A DNA stretch of 64,000 nucleotides from positions 1,054,001-1,118,000 of the forward strand of contig NZ_CP012160.1 of the NCBI RefSeq assembly GCF_001187845.1, in the 5' to 3' direction. Shown piece by piece: positions 27,084-36,694 of this stretch. Position 1 is the first letter of the stretch. Each line of letters starts with the position of its first letter. Under the pieces are notes generated by a model. The model saw only the letters and a program-made list of their open reading frames with translations, had not been told where the DNA came from and searched no databases. Origin of the DNA: Octadecabacter temperatus. GTDB lineage: Bacteria; Pseudomonadota; Alphaproteobacteria; Rhodobacterales; Rhodobacteraceae. The translations under genes were made by a program, and so were the position numbers.

Positions 27084-27860
27084 ATGTATAGACCTGTTAT
27101 CGGCATCATCGGCAACCATGATATCCTTCATGGTGACTATCCGGCATATACGTCGGGTGCGATGAATGCCGTTGCGGTTTCGCAGGTGTCTGGTGCCTTG
27201 CCACTGGTTGTGCCGGCACATCCGGATTTGGTTGATGTCGATCATTTGGCAGACGTGTGTGACGGGTTCTTGTTTACGGGCGGGCGCCCCAATGTGCATC
27301 CGGACGAATACGGGCACGACGAAACAGAGGCGCATGGTGCCTTTGATCGCGAACGCGATGCGATTGCATTGCCACTTATCCGTAAATGCGTTGAACGAGG
27401 CCAACCGATCCTTGGGATTTGTCGCGGTTTCCAAGAAATCGCCGTCGCCATGGGCTGCACGCTACATCCTGAAATTCGCGATATTCCTGGACGTGATAAC
27501 CACCGTATGCCACCCGAAGGCAGCCTCGAAGAGAAATTCGAGATGCGCCATGTCGTTACAGTTGAGGACGGCGGCCCATACCATCGTCTATGGAACAAGC
27601 GTGAGGTTATGACCAATTCATTGCACGGGCAGGGGATCCTCGAATGTAGCCCACGCATCGTGATTGATGGACGGGCACCCGACACCACACCCGAAGCGAT
27701 CTACATCAAAGATGCGCCCGGCTTTACGCTCGCGGTACAATGGCACCCCGAATGGCAAGCTGGCCTCGATCCGGTTTCAAAGCCGCTGTTCGAAGCCTTT
27801 GGCGACGCGGCGCGTGCTTGGGCCAACCAAAGCAGACCGTCGCTGCGCCAATCCGCCTAA
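27084..27860 (+). CDS. Class I glutamine amidotransferase, PuuD-like gamma-glutamyl hydrolase
   Basis: The 258-residue protein has the class I amidotransferase triad: the nucleophile Cys in LGICRGFQE, and the His and Glu in QWHPEWQ. GFLFTGGRPNVHPDEYG fits the oxyanion loop of the PuuD group (gamma-glutamyl-gamma-aminobutyrate hydrolase). No other Puu gene is nearby, so the substrate remains open. The 3' end overlaps the convergent lipoprotein gene by four bases. Confidence 0.85.
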   Translation: MYRPVIGIIGNHDILHGDYPAYTSGAMNAVAVSQVSGALPLVVPAHPDLVDVDHLADVCDGFLFTGGRPNVHPDEYGHDETEAHGAFDRERDAIALPLIRKCVERGQPILGICRGFQEIAVAMGCTLHPEIRDIPGRDNHRMPPEGSLEEKFEMRHVVTVEDGGPYHRLWNKREVMTNSLHGQGILECSPRIVIDGRAPDTTPEAIYIKDAPGFTLAVQWHPEWQAGLDPVSKPLFEAFGDAARAWANQSRPSLRQSA

Positions 27861-28195
27861 GAGGCGAGGCCCCAATGAACAGCGGCGGCGCGAACGGTGT
27901 TGTTAGGGTTTTCAGCACAATAAGCTGTGAACGTCTGGGCTAGGTTCCCTTCATTTGGCAACTCAGCAACCCGACCCGCCAGAACACCTGCGCGCGCTTG
28001 GCCAATTGTCCATTGGGTGGCGGCCGCAAGGGCGTTTGGATTTGTCAGCGAAGAACAACGAATGAGACCGGGGTCCATTGGCACTTCAAATGCGGCAATT
28101 GGTTCTGGGCTAGCAGTGGTTGATACGGTTTGCTGTGGAACGGCGGTACAAGCGCCGAGCGCGAAAGCTGGAATTACAAGTAAAGTCAGACGCAT
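27857..28195 (-). CDS. Small lipoprotein
   Basis: The 112-residue product has a lipoprotein signal (LLVIPAFALGAC, lipobox LGAC, Cys16). The mature part contains QWTIGQARAGVLAGRVAEL and AYCAENPNNTVRAAAVHW with two further Cys that could pair. The frame is open from 28279, but the lipoprotein signal begins at the ATG at 28195. The function is unknown; the size and Cys pattern recall small HdeA-like or Rap1a-like periplasmic proteins, without proof. Confidence 0.75.
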   Translation of the reverse strand: MRLTLLVIPAFALGACTAVPQQTVSTTASPEPIAAFEVPMDPGLIRCSSLTNPNALAAATQWTIGQARAGVLAGRVAELPNEGNLAQTFTAYCAENPNNTVRAAAVHWGLAS

Positions 28196-28231
28196 CGTCG
28201 TGATCCCTTTAATGAATACCCGAAAAGCAAA

Positions 28232-28262
28232 GCGGGCCAGTGTTACGTGAACACTGGCCCGC
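28232..28262 (-). terminator. Terminator hairpin after the RTX gene
   Basis: GCGGGCCAGTGTT pairs perfectly with AACACTGGCCCGC around loop ACGTG. On the minus strand it lies 25 bases after the RTX stop codon and is followed by TTTGCTTTT, so it should end that message. Confidence 0.85.
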
Positions 28263-28286
28263 GAATTTCGCCTAATCAAGCAGTTC

Positions 28287-31200
28287 TTAGGTCCGGATCA
28301 ATTTTGCTTCATGAGGTTTCAAGCAACGGCGTGCAGTGTTGCCGTACTGACGCGGGTCAACGCGCAGCTCAGGGAAGATCGCAAACAGTTCTTCGCGCGC
28401 GGCGTCGCCAACCGCGGAAAAGCCGATGTCGCCAGGGTGGAAGCTTTCTGTGGCTGCACCTTCTGCATAGATGACCTCGTGTTGGTCAAAAAGCATGTGC
28501 ACATAGGTCACCATCTCGGCTTCGTCCTGTGTCACATCCATTCCGTCCACGAGGTGCTTGGCCGCAACCAGAACTTCGCTCTCACCGAACAACAGCTCGG
28601 CACGGTATCCTTGGAACAGCACGCGGTGCTGCGGAGACACGATCAAGTCGCGTTCTTGGCCCGCCAATACGTTCTTGCGGATTTTGATTGGTGCAAAGCA
28701 GTCAAAGGCAGGCACAGTACGCCCTTCAATCCAACGGATCGGCTGCAGGCCATGATCACGGGTGACCACCATATCGCCAACTTCAAGGTCTTCAATCGCA
28801 ACCAAGCCTTTCGGCGTAGCAATGCGGGTGTTCGGCGTGAAGCAGATGATGTTTTCTATCTCAGAGAAGTTTAGGATCGTGCCGTCATCCAGCGTAACCG
28901 AACCCGAGAAGCTTTCGTTACCATCGGCGTTGATCCCGTCGCTTGTTTGCACCAACGTCGACAAATCGGCAAGTGAGCCCAGCTGCAGCGTATCGCCGCC
29001 GCCAAGGGTTTCACCACCGTCGCCACCTTCAATTGTGATCGCGCCATTTGAAGGTTCACCAAGATCTTCGAGTGTGAACGTGTCGTCACCCGACCCGCCA
29101 TACATCTCATCCCCTTCAGAGAAGGTGATGTCGTCATCACCTGAGCCAGCGTAGAACGTATCTTCGCCTGCTCCAGCGCTCATTGTGTCGTCACCTGCAC
29201 CCGCAAACACCAGCTCATCGCCAACACCGCCAACAACGGTGTCATCGCCAGAGCCAAGGTTGAACAATTCAACCTCAGAGAACGAAGCCGTGTTTGTGCC
29301 GTCACTCAATGTGCCAGTTTCGTCTCCGGTGAAGTCTAGCGTTACGTCAGACGTCATACCGCCCGCATCGACAACGTCAATATCAACGAGACCCGCGTCT
29401 TCGCCTGCAGTGATGTCGTCAGTACCAAACCCTTCGCCAAGCACGAAGCTGTCAGAGCCTGTTCCGCCATCCATAACGTCATTGCCAGCGCCGCCTGTGA
29501 TGACGTCCGCACCAGTGCCTGCATCGATACTATCGTTGCCGGAACCACCAGTGATCGTGTCCGTACCTGCGCCAGAGTCGATGGTCATGCCTGCGCTGTC
29601 ATTGCTCAGGTTAATTGTGTCGTCGCCGCCTTCGGTTTCGATGGCTTCGATTTCAGTGAACGTCGCGGTGGACGTGCTATCCGAAATGGTACCCGCTTCG
29701 TCGCCTGACGTCGTAATCGTCATGTCGACGTTTTGGGTCGACCAGATTTCATCGTTATCAACGCCGCCTTCGCCGCCAACGATTACATCGTTGCCAAAGC
29801 TGGCTTCTTGTACAAAACGATCATCGTCATCGCCACCAAACAGGGCATCTGCATCGACACCACCATTGATGATGTCGCTGTCTGCGCCGCCATAAATGGT
29901 GTCAGTTCCATCTTGGCCAATGATCAAATCATCACCAGCTTCGCCAAACACGGTGTCATCACCCGTGCCTGCTTGAACCGTGTCATTACCAGTGCCTGCA
30001 TAGATTGAATCGTCACCAGCGCCAGCGGTGATGGCGTCATTACCAGCACCTGCTTCAATCAGATCATCGTTTGGTTCGTGACCGACGAGGATAGCATCCG
30101 TGTCATCCACTTGGTCGCCGTCAGGGTCGCCAACGTAACCGGCGTTGATCGTGTCGTCGCCTGCGGTGCCGCTAACTGTGCCGTCACGGTCTGACACAAC
30201 AACGTTCTCGATGTTTGTAAACGTCAGGCTGCCGCCGCCTTCAAAGTAGACGATGCCGTTTTCGGGGTTGGTGTCGTAATCGATATAGTCAACGCCCGAT
30301 ACGATCAGCGTATCGTTGTCGGTTCCGGTTTCGGATCCGTCTATAACATCGCCTGCACCGCCATAGATCACATCTTGATCTGCGCCACCCGTGATCGTGT
30401 CAGCGCCATCGCCCCCTGTCAGGGTGTCATCACCGGCACCGCCATCAATCGTGTCGTCATCATCACCACCGTCGACAGTGTCATTGTCGTCGCCGCCGTA
30501 AAGCTCGTCAGAACCGGTGCCGCCCGTGATGCTGTCGGCACCTTCGTCGCCGTAGACCGTGTCGTTACCGTCGCCTGCGTCAAGCGTATCGTCGCCTGCA
30601 TTGGCATTCAGAACGTCGTCGCCAGTGCCGCCGGTAAAGCTGTCACTGCCAATTGACCCAACAAGCGTATCATCACCGGCACCACCATCCACTGTACTGC
30701 CACCAGTTGCGGCAATCCCATCGAACGTGTCGTCAAGGTCTGTGAGGTCGAATTGCTCGATCTCTGAGAACGTGCCAGAGCCGCCATCCGTCGGGAACGA
30801 ATAGTTGCCAGCCTCGTCGCCGGACATTGTTACGTCGACGCCATCGGTGCCGCTGCTGTCGCTAAATGTAAGGGTGTCGGTATCGCCGTTTCCGACGTCT
30901 TCACCACCCTCAATAACATCGACACCACCGCCACTGGCCACGCTCAGGCTGTCGTCGCCCGTGCCGCCCAGCATCGTGTCACTGCCTGTGCCACCTGTAA
31001 TGGTGTCATCGTCAGCGCCGCCGTCCAGCAGGTTGTTGCTGCCGCCTGTTACCGAGATGGTATCATTACCATCTTCACCGTAAAGCGTGTCGTTGGACGT
31101 GGCTGCCGCCTCGCTCGAGGTGATCGTGTCGTCGCCTGTGCCGCCATAAATGACGTCATCGTCGCCGATGCTTAGTTCTTCGCCGGCCTCAATCGTATCG

Positions 31201-33203
31201 TTGCCCGCGCCGCCATAGATCAAGTCGCCTTGATCGCCGCCATCAATCGTGTCTGCACCGGCGCCGCCGTAGATCTCGTCAAAGCCTTGGCCAGCAGTGA
31301 TGCTGTCATCGCCACCGTAGCCATAGATCAGGTCATCATCACCCGTGTCACCTGTTAGGATCGCATCGTCTGCATCGACCATGTCGCCATCAGGGTCACC
31401 GATATAGCTGTCATCAATCGTGTCATCGCCGCTGGTGCCTTCAACAGTGCCATCCGGCATCGGGATGCCAATCGCGTTGAGGTAAAACGGATCATCAGCG
31501 TCAGTCGGGCTAATCCCGACGAGCGTGATCGTTTCGCCGTTCGGGAACGTCAGGAGCGCGTTGCCAGACCCGTCATCCGTGACAGTCACATCGTTCGTCA
31601 AAACCGGTGTGCGATCAGGGTCGCCAACTGGCAGGTCATAGAGGTTCGAGACATCCAGCGTGTCGATACCTGTAAATGTGCCGTCGCCATCTGGGGTAGG
31701 GGCGTCGAAGTTGGTGACGATGTCATTGCCGAAGCCGTCTTCAAGCACAACAACATCAGGGTCGCCATCTGGCGTTCCTGGAAAATCTTCGCCCAAGTTG
31801 ATTTGGTCGTTGCCAGCGCCAGCATTGAACGTGTCAGCGCCTTGGCCGCCGTCAATAACGTCGTCGCCGCTGCCGGTTGTGATGCTATCGTCGCCCGCGC
31901 CAGCATCCACGTTGGTCCCGCTGCCGTCGCTGCTTAGGTTGAACGTATCGTCACCTGACGTGCCGTTGAAACCTTCGATTTCGGTGTAGGAACCGCTACC
32001 TACGGTGCCGTCAAAGTCATAAGTACCAGCTTCGTCGCCTGTCGCTGTGACAGTTACGCCGTCTGTGGTCTCGTAGTTAGAGAAGTTTACGATATCGACG
32101 TCACCGTCACCAACGTCTTCGCCACCAACAATGACGTCAGTTTCGTGGTCGTCTGTGATCTGGAATTCATCATTTCCAGTCCCACCGAACAAAGTGTCAT
32201 TCCCAGATGCACCTATAAGCGTATCGTCATCTGTGCCGCCGTAGACAGTGTCGTTGCCGTCACCCGCGTTAATGTCATCGTTGCCAGCGCCACCATAAAT
32301 GGTGTCATTGCCTGAATCAGTGCCCCAATCTCCGAAGGTGTCGTTGCCGTCTTCTAGGAAGACCGTATCGTCACCATCGCCACCGGAGACGGAATCCGCC
32401 CCTGTACCTGCGTACACGCTGTCATCGCCAGCACCTGCAAGGACAGTATCATCACCGCCATAAGCTTCGATAAGGTCGCCGTCTGTGCCATAACCCGCGA
32501 GGATCTCGTCACCTGCGTCTACTTTGTCGCCATCGGGATCAAGAATATAGCTGTCGTCAATAACATCGTTACCAGCGGATCCTTCGACCGTACCGTCCAG
32601 TGAAATGGCATCAAAGTGGATATCTGTAACCCACAAGGCCTGACCACCAGTCCCGTTGTTGTCGTAATCGATTTCGAAATAGGACACAGGTCCCGCGATC
32701 TCGACTAGGATAGATCCTGTTTGTGTCGCCGCAGAACCGTTCGCAACATTAGATGTCAGCGTCACGTCGGTGCCGCTATAGCTACTACCGTTCCAAGTTA
32801 GGTCGACACTAATTTGGTCACCGTTAGCATCATAGGCGCGCACAGTGACAACGTCGATCCAAGAACTGGTATCAAAATCGTTGATCCTGAGTGAAACGTT
32901 TTCAACTTCTTCGCTAAAGCCGGATCCACTAACGGCACTAAAGTCGATCGTAGTTGTGGATGTTTGCTCATCACCTTCGGTGCCGTCGTTGCCGTTACCA
33001 CCGAGTTGCAAAGAAGAGTTCGATGCAAACGTTTCACCCGCGCCCGTGTCAACGTACTGGGCGGACGTTGATCCGGTAAAGGTAGTGCCACTTGCCTGTC
33101 CAAAATAGGAAACACCAACGTTGATGCCCCCTGTATCCTGGGTAAAGCCAGCAGTGGTGATCGTTGTCTCGTCGGACCAATTTAACTCAAGCGGGGTGGG
33201 CAT
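28287..33203 (-). CDS. Giant RTX-repeat protein with C-terminal Hint domain
   Basis: This 1638-residue acidic protein has an N-terminal beta domain (1-200, jelly-roll-like, with INDFDTSSWIDVVTVRAYD). About 1250 residues of calcium-binding RTX nonapeptides of the GGxGxDxIxx type follow. Residues about 1452-1638 form a Hint domain starting CFTPNTRIATPKGLVAIEDLEVGDMV, with SPQHRVLF inside. No Sec signal is present, so type I secretion is expected. Two longer modules recur between the nonapeptides: one beginning DGTVEGSAGNDVI near residues 203, 585 and 1006, and one centred on GDEAGT near 389, 800, 1170 and 1293. Hint domains can self-process; whether this one does is open. AGGAG precedes the ATG. 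Confidence 0.92.
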   Translation of the reverse strand: MPTPLELNWSDETTITTAGFTQDTGGINVGVSYFGQASGTTFTGSTSAQYVDTGAGETFASNSSLQLGGNGNDGTEGDEQTSTTTIDFSAVSGSGFSEEVENVSLRINDFDTSSWIDVVTVRAYDANGDQISVDLTWNGSSYSGTDVTLTSNVANGSAATQTGSILVEIAGPVSYFEIDYDNNGTGGQALWVTDIHFDAISLDGTVEGSAGNDVIDDSYILDPDGDKVDAGDEILAGYGTDGDLIEAYGGDDTVLAGAGDDSVYAGTGADSVSGGDGDDTVFLEDGNDTFGDWGTDSGNDTIYGGAGNDDINAGDGNDTVYGGTDDDTLIGASGNDTLFGGTGNDEFQITDDHETDVIVGGEDVGDGDVDIVNFSNYETTDGVTVTATGDEAGTYDFDGTVGSGSYTEIEGFNGTSGDDTFNLSSDGSGTNVDAGAGDDSITTGSGDDVIDGGQGADTFNAGAGNDQINLGEDFPGTPDGDPDVVVLEDGFGNDIVTNFDAPTPDGDGTFTGIDTLDVSNLYDLPVGDPDRTPVLTNDVTVTDDGSGNALLTFPNGETITLVGISPTDADDPFYLNAIGIPMPDGTVEGTSGDDTIDDSYIGDPDGDMVDADDAILTGDTGDDDLIYGYGGDDSITAGQGFDEIYGGAGADTIDGGDQGDLIYGGAGNDTIEAGEELSIGDDDVIYGGTGDDTITSSEAAATSNDTLYGEDGNDTISVTGGSNNLLDGGADDDTITGGTGSDTMLGGTGDDSLSVASGGGVDVIEGGEDVGNGDTDTLTFSDSSGTDGVDVTMSGDEAGNYSFPTDGGSGTFSEIEQFDLTDLDDTFDGIAATGGSTVDGGAGDDTLVGSIGSDSFTGGTGDDVLNANAGDDTLDAGDGNDTVYGDEGADSITGGTGSDELYGGDDNDTVDGGDDDDTIDGGAGDDTLTGGDGADTITGGADQDVIYGGAGDVIDGSETGTDNDTLIVSGVDYIDYDTNPENGIVYFEGGGSLTFTNIENVVVSDRDGTVSGTAGDDTINAGYVGDPDGDQVDDTDAILVGHEPNDDLIEAGAGNDAITAGAGDDSIYAGTGNDTVQAGTGDDTVFGEAGDDLIIGQDGTDTIYGGADSDIINGGVDADALFGGDDDDRFVQEASFGNDVIVGGEGGVDNDEIWSTQNVDMTITTSGDEAGTISDSTSTATFTEIEAIETEGGDDTINLSNDSAGMTIDSGAGTDTITGGSGNDSIDAGTGADVITGGAGNDVMDGGTGSDSFVLGEGFGTDDITAGEDAGLVDIDVVDAGGMTSDVTLDFTGDETGTLSDGTNTASFSEVELFNLGSGDDTVVGGVGDELVFAGAGDDTMSAGAGEDTFYAGSGDDDITFSEGDEMYGGSGDDTFTLEDLGEPSNGAITIEGGDGGETLGGGDTLQLGSLADLSTLVQTSDGINADGNESFSGSVTLDDGTILNFSEIENIICFTPNTRIATPKGLVAIEDLEVGDMVVTRDHGLQPIRWIEGRTVPAFDCFAPIKIRKNVLAGQERDLIVSPQHRVLFQGYRAELLFGESEVLVAAKHLVDGMDVTQDEAEMVTYVHMLFDQHEVIYAEGAATESFHPGDIGFSAVGDAAREELFAIFPELRVDPRQYGNTARRCLKPHEAKLIRT

Positions 33204-33624
33204 ACATAACTCCTAAACTCGTTTCTTGCCTGCGAACTATCGGAACGAGGTGGCGCAAGTTGGGTTCAACAGGGCCGAGGGCGGGGTCTGTTTGCGGCGC
33301 AATAATGGCATTTGCACGCTGTGGTAGAAACAATTTAGGCGTAGCGCCCTAATTGGTGTGTTCTGTCGGCCTAGTTGGAAGGCGGGTGGCCACTGGGCCA
33401 TCTTCCCTGCGCCACGATTCGTACTGCGTACAAAGGGGTTTTAGGCGTCATGTGTTGAAATTTAGTGAGTGCAAATTTTGAAAGAAGCGGTTCAAATCTA
33501 GCTGAGCGGTAGCTACATTTTTCGTTAACCACCTTGGGTTGCATGGCGGCTTTCGCCACTTTTAGGCCGACATATCCTATAAAGAACTCTGGAATAAGGC
33601 GGATTCCTATGTCAGTCCTCGGGC
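33204..33624. other. Intergenic region between the RTX gene and the methyltransferase-like gene
   Basis: This 421-base divergent region holds no credible gene. It must contain the RTX promoter on the minus strand and the promoter of the plus-strand gene; a TATCCTATAAAG stretch near 33575-33586 is a possible -10 area for the latter. I see no strong inverted repeats. Confidence 0.6.
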
Positions 33625-34101
33625 ATGGAAAACTCGCCCCTTAAATCACCGCTCAAGTGGATCGACATACCTCCAGTTTGGTTGGTCGCCGCGTTGTTGG
33701 CCGCATACTTCCTTGGCCAAAGCCAACCATGGAACCTTAGCATTGCGCATCCGGTGACCCAATTCTTGGCCGCTGTTTTGATTGGCGGTGGTTTGATATT
33801 GATGCTTTTGGCCATAGCGGAAATGCGCCGCCAAAAGACGACAGTCATTCCGCATCTGGAGGCAGATCAGCTGGTGCAGTCGGGCATTTTCAAACACTCC
33901 CGCAACCCGATTTACTTGGGCGATGTAATGATTTTGGCGGGCTTCATCTTACGCTGGGATGCGCCTGTCGCGCTGCCATTAATTCCAATTTTGCTTTGGG
34001 TGCTAGAGAAACGGTTTGTCATCCCAGAAGAAAACCGTTTGCGCCGTAAGTTCCGGCAGGACTTTTTCAAGTACACACAAAAAACCCGCCGCTGGATCTA
34101 A
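33625..34101 (+). CDS. Isoprenylcysteine carboxyl-methyltransferase-like membrane protein
   Basis: The 158-residue protein has three or four membrane segments and the C-terminal motif of the ICMT/PEMT family: HSRNPIYLGDVMILAGF and PEENRLRRKFRQDFFKYTQKTRRWI. Bacterial members methylate small molecules or lipids using S-adenosylmethionine; the substrate here is unknown. The start codon is the ATG at 33625. A hairpin (ACCCGCCG/CGGCGGGT) spans the stop codon. Confidence 0.85.
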   Translation: MENSPLKSPLKWIDIPPVWLVAALLAAYFLGQSQPWNLSIAHPVTQFLAAVLIGGGLILMLLAIAEMRRQKTTVIPHLEADQLVQSGIFKHSRNPIYLGDVMILAGFILRWDAPVALPLIPILLWVLEKRFVIPEENRLRRKFRQDFFKYTQKTRRWI

Positions 34102-34122
34102 CGGCGGGTGTAACGGCGGGTG
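34084..34122 (+). terminator. Hairpin spanning the stop codon, plus tandem stop repeat
   Basis: ACCCGCCG (34084-34091) pairs with CGGCGGGT (34102-34109), enclosing the TAA at 34099-34101. The 12 bases TAACGGCGGGTG then occur twice in tandem (34099-34122), giving a second in-frame TAA. Confidence 0.6.
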
Positions 34123-34145
34123 AGAAGGGGACGTCGTCGCGTAGC

Positions 34146-34613
34146 TTACGACATGATTTCATCCAGCTTGGCGTAGGACAATTCCATGCCGTCAGCGGCG
34201 CCCATGTCCATCATCCCTTGGCGGGATTCAGCATCCGGTAAAGACATCTTTAGGGTCAACAATGTGCCCGTGCCAGACGCCTCAAACGTCGTGCAAACAT
34301 GGCTGTCTGGCGCGGGATCCGGCATATGCATGCGTTCCACGTGAACGATCAGCGAGCTCGGCGTGAGCGTGATGTATTCACCTGTCGTCGTGAACGCGCC
34401 TTCTTCACCGCCATCAAACTCGAACCGGAATGCGCCACCTTCGCGGGAATCTGTTTCGCAGGCGGGCATCGTCCAGCCTGGCCATGCTGCCATCCATTGG
34501 CAAATCAGCTCTGGCTCAAGATGGGCGCGGTAGACGTTTTCGGGCGTCGCGTTGAACTTTCGTGTGACAAGAACGTCTGTGTCGCCCTCTAGGGTAAGTT
34601 GAAGTGGTGGCAT
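34146..34613 (-). CDS. SRPBCC / AHSA1-type ligand-binding domain protein
   Basis: The 155-residue protein is a single AHSA1-like domain (VTRKFNATPENVYRAHLEPELICQWM ... GGAFRFEFDGGEEGAFTTTGEY). Proteins of this type bind hydrophobic ligands. Its ATG overlaps the stop of the ArsR-type gene by one base (TAATG), so the two are translated together. This ArsR-SRPBCC pair is a recurring bacterial arrangement in which the regulator controls its partner. Confidence 0.87.
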   Translation of the reverse strand: MPPLQLTLEGDTDVLVTRKFNATPENVYRAHLEPELICQWMAAWPGWTMPACETDSREGGAFRFEFDGGEEGAFTTTGEYITLTPSSLIVHVERMHMPDPAPDSHVCTTFEASGTGTLLTLKMSLPDAESRQGMMDMGAADGMELSYAKLDEIMS

Positions 34614-34963
34614 TATTCGTCTCCTTGTATTGTTGGGGTCATCGCCTCTAGGACAACGTCCAAGCGATCGTATTTATTGCGGTAACGGTCGGCGATCATG
34701 CTCAACCACGGTTCAATTTCGCCAAGGGCATCAGGGGCCAAGCGGCACATGCGGTGGGTGCCTTGGCGGTGGCGCGTCACAAGCCCCGCTGTTTCCAACA
34801 CCTTGATATGACGTGAAATCGCAGGTTGGCTCATGTCGAACGGGGCGGCGAGATCCATGACGCCAACGTCGCCGTTGGTGAGTTTCATCAGGATCGCCCG
34901 CCGGGTGCTATCGGAGAGGGCCGAAAAGACTTTGTCGAGGTTTTGGTTCGTCGATTTATCCAT
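34613..34963 (-). CDS. ArsR-family transcriptional regulator
   Basis: The 116-residue protein is a winged-helix HTH of ArsR type (LSDSTRRAILMKLTNGDVGVMDLAAPFDMSQPAISRHIKVLETAGLVTRHRQGTHR). The metal-binding ELCVCDL motif of metal sensors is absent, so it is not expected to sense metals. The ATG at 34963 has no ribosome-binding sequence before it, while AT-rich promoter-like sequence runs right up to it. A leaderless message is possible. An ATAAC...GTTAT palindrome overlaps the start codon. Confidence 0.85.
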   Translation of the reverse strand: MDKSTNQNLDKVFSALSDSTRRAILMKLTNGDVGVMDLAAPFDMSQPAISRHIKVLETAGLVTRHRQGTHRMCRLAPDALGEIEPWLSMIADRYRNKYDRLDVVLEAMTPTIQGDE

Positions 34964-34977
34964 AACTATATTGTTAT
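34962..34977 (-). promoter_or_regulatory. Palindrome over the ArsR start codon, probable operator
   Basis: ATAACTATATTGTTAT is a 16-base palindrome with one mismatched pair that covers the ArsR start codon. Its position and form suit autorepression by the ArsR protein. Confidence 0.6.
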
Positions 34978-35109
34978 ATATGTGGAGCCGTGAGTCAACC
35001 ATTGACGGGGAATTGCCCCCTGTGAACGCTAACATGCTACCACTTGCTTGTGATCAACCGTCTAGGCCTATACGAATTGCGCAATTGCGGCATATGAGGG
35101 GGACACTTT

Positions 35110-36681
35110 ATGAAAATCGGCACGCCAAAAGAACTGTTTGAGGGAGAGAACCGCGTCGCGATGACGCCGGCATCTGCTCTCGAACTTCAGAAATTGGGGC
35201 ACACTTGTGTGATCGAAACCAAAGCAGGCGCAGCCGCGGGTTTCTCGGACAAGGACTATAAAGATGCAGGCGTTGAGGTTGTTAAAACCGCCGCCGCGTT
35301 GTGGAAGGCGGCAGACATTGTTGCCAAGGTCCGCGTTCCCGACGACGGCGAGATGAAACGCCTGTCTGCGGATCAGACGCTCATTTCCTTCTTCAGCCCA
35401 GTCGCTGACGAAGCCAAAATGAAATCTGCGGCCCGTAAAGGTGCCACAGTTGTCGCGATGGAGATGATCCCACGCATCAGCCGCGCCCAGAAGATGGATG
35501 CGTTGTCCTCGATGGCGAACATCGCAGGCTACCGTGCGGTTATTGAAGCGGGTAACAACTTCCCACGTTTCTTTACAGGTCAAATCACCGCTGCGGGTAA
35601 GGTTCCGCCAGCGAAAGTTCTGGTTGTCGGGGCAGGGGTCGCGGGTCTTGCGGCTATCGGCACATCGACGTCCCTTGGCGCGATCACCTATGCGTTCGAC
35701 GTTCGCCCTGAAGTGGCCGAGCAGGTTGAATCCATGGGCGCGGAATTTGTGTTCCTCGACTTTGAAGAAGAACAGGCCGACGGCGCATCCACAGGTGGTT
35801 ACGCCGCTGTGTCATCGCCAGAGTTCGCCGAAGCGCAGCTTGCCAAGTTCCGCGAAATTGCACCTGACATGGACATAGTTATCACCACGGCGTTGATTCC
35901 GAACCGCGAGGCGCCTGAGCTTTGGACGGCCGACATGGTTGCTTCCATGAAGCCTGGTTCTGTGATCGTTGACCTTGCCGCTGAAAAGGGCGGCAACTGT
36001 AAACTGACCGTCAAGGACGAGAAGATCGTCACCGACAACGGTGTGACCATCATCGGCTACACCGATTTCCCATCCCGTATGGCAGCGCAATCATCCACGC
36101 TTTACGCGACCAACATCCGCCATCTGATGACCGATCTGACCCCTGAAAAGGACGGTGTGGTCGATCACAACATGGAAGACGATGTCATCCGCGGCGCGAC
36201 AGTGGCCCATGGCAAGGAAGTGACCTTCCCGCCGCCGCCTCCAAAAATCCAAGCGATTGCAGCACAGCCTAAAGCGGCCGTCGTTGAGCTGACACCAGAA
36301 GAAAAGCGTGCAGCAGAAACCGAAGCGTTCAAAGCGCAGACCAAGCAGCAGGTTACGCTTCTTGGAATCGGTGCCGCCGTTATCTTGCTCGCGGGCCTTT
36401 GGGCGCCAGCATCGTTTATGCAGCACTTTATTGTCTTCGTTCTGTCGATCTTTATCGGCTTCCAAGTCATCTGGGGTGTGGCGCACAGCCTGCACACACC
36501 ACTGATGGCTGTAACGAACGCGATCAGCTCGATCATCATTTTGGGCGCACTCATGCAGATCGGATCGGGGTCTTTCCTTGTTGTTCTGCTTGCGGGTCTT
36601 GCCTTGTTCATGACGGGTATCAACATCTTTGGCGGGTTCCTCGTCACACGGCGCATGCTTGCCATGTTCCAGAAATCTTAA
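35110..36681 (+). CDS. pntA: NAD(P) transhydrogenase subunit alpha
   Basis: The 523-residue protein has an AlaDH/PNT NAD(H)-binding domain ([22 protein letters not shown]) and C-terminal membrane helices ([16 protein letters not shown] onward). The soluble and membrane parts are fused, as in E. coli PntA (510 residues). With PntB it couples proton flow to hydride transfer between NADH and NADP+. A GAGGGGGAC site precedes the ATG. pntB follows by 13 bases. Confidence 0.96.
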   Translation: MKIGTPKELFEGENRVAMTPASALELQKLGHTCVIETKAGAAAGFSDKDYKDAGVEVVKTAAALWKAADIVAKVRVPDDGEMKRLSADQTLISFFSPVADEAKMKSAARKGATVVAMEMIPRISRAQKMDALSSMANIAGYRAVIEAGNNFPRFFTGQITAAGKVPPAKVLVVGAGVAGLAAIGTSTSLGAITYAFDVRPEVAEQVESMGAEFVFLDFEEEQADGASTGGYAAVSSPEFAEAQLAKFREIAPDMDIVITTALIPNREAPELWTADMVASMKPGSVIVDLAAEKGGNCKLTVKDEKIVTDNGVTIIGYTDFPSRMAAQSSTLYATNIRHLMTDLTPEKDGVVDHNMEDDVIRGATVAHGKEVTFPPPPPKIQAIAAQPKAAVVELTPEEKRAAETEAFKAQTKQQVTLLGIGAAVILLAGLWAPASFMQHFIVFVLSIFIGFQVIWGVAHSLHTPLMAVTNAISSIIILGALMQIGSGSFLVVLLAGLALFMTGINIFGGFLVTRRMLAMFQKS

Positions 36682-36694
36682 GGGGGGCTGTTCA

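Noticed and set aside
28290..28850. Hint domain read as an intein
   Set aside because: There is no C-terminal extein and the domain is at the very end of the protein, as in the bacterial RTX-Hint family, so splicing is not expected.
28287..33203. Regularly spaced short repeats that resemble a CRISPR array at DNA level
   Set aside because: The periodicity is that of RTX nonapeptide codons in one continuous frame; repeats are degenerate and there are no unique spacers.
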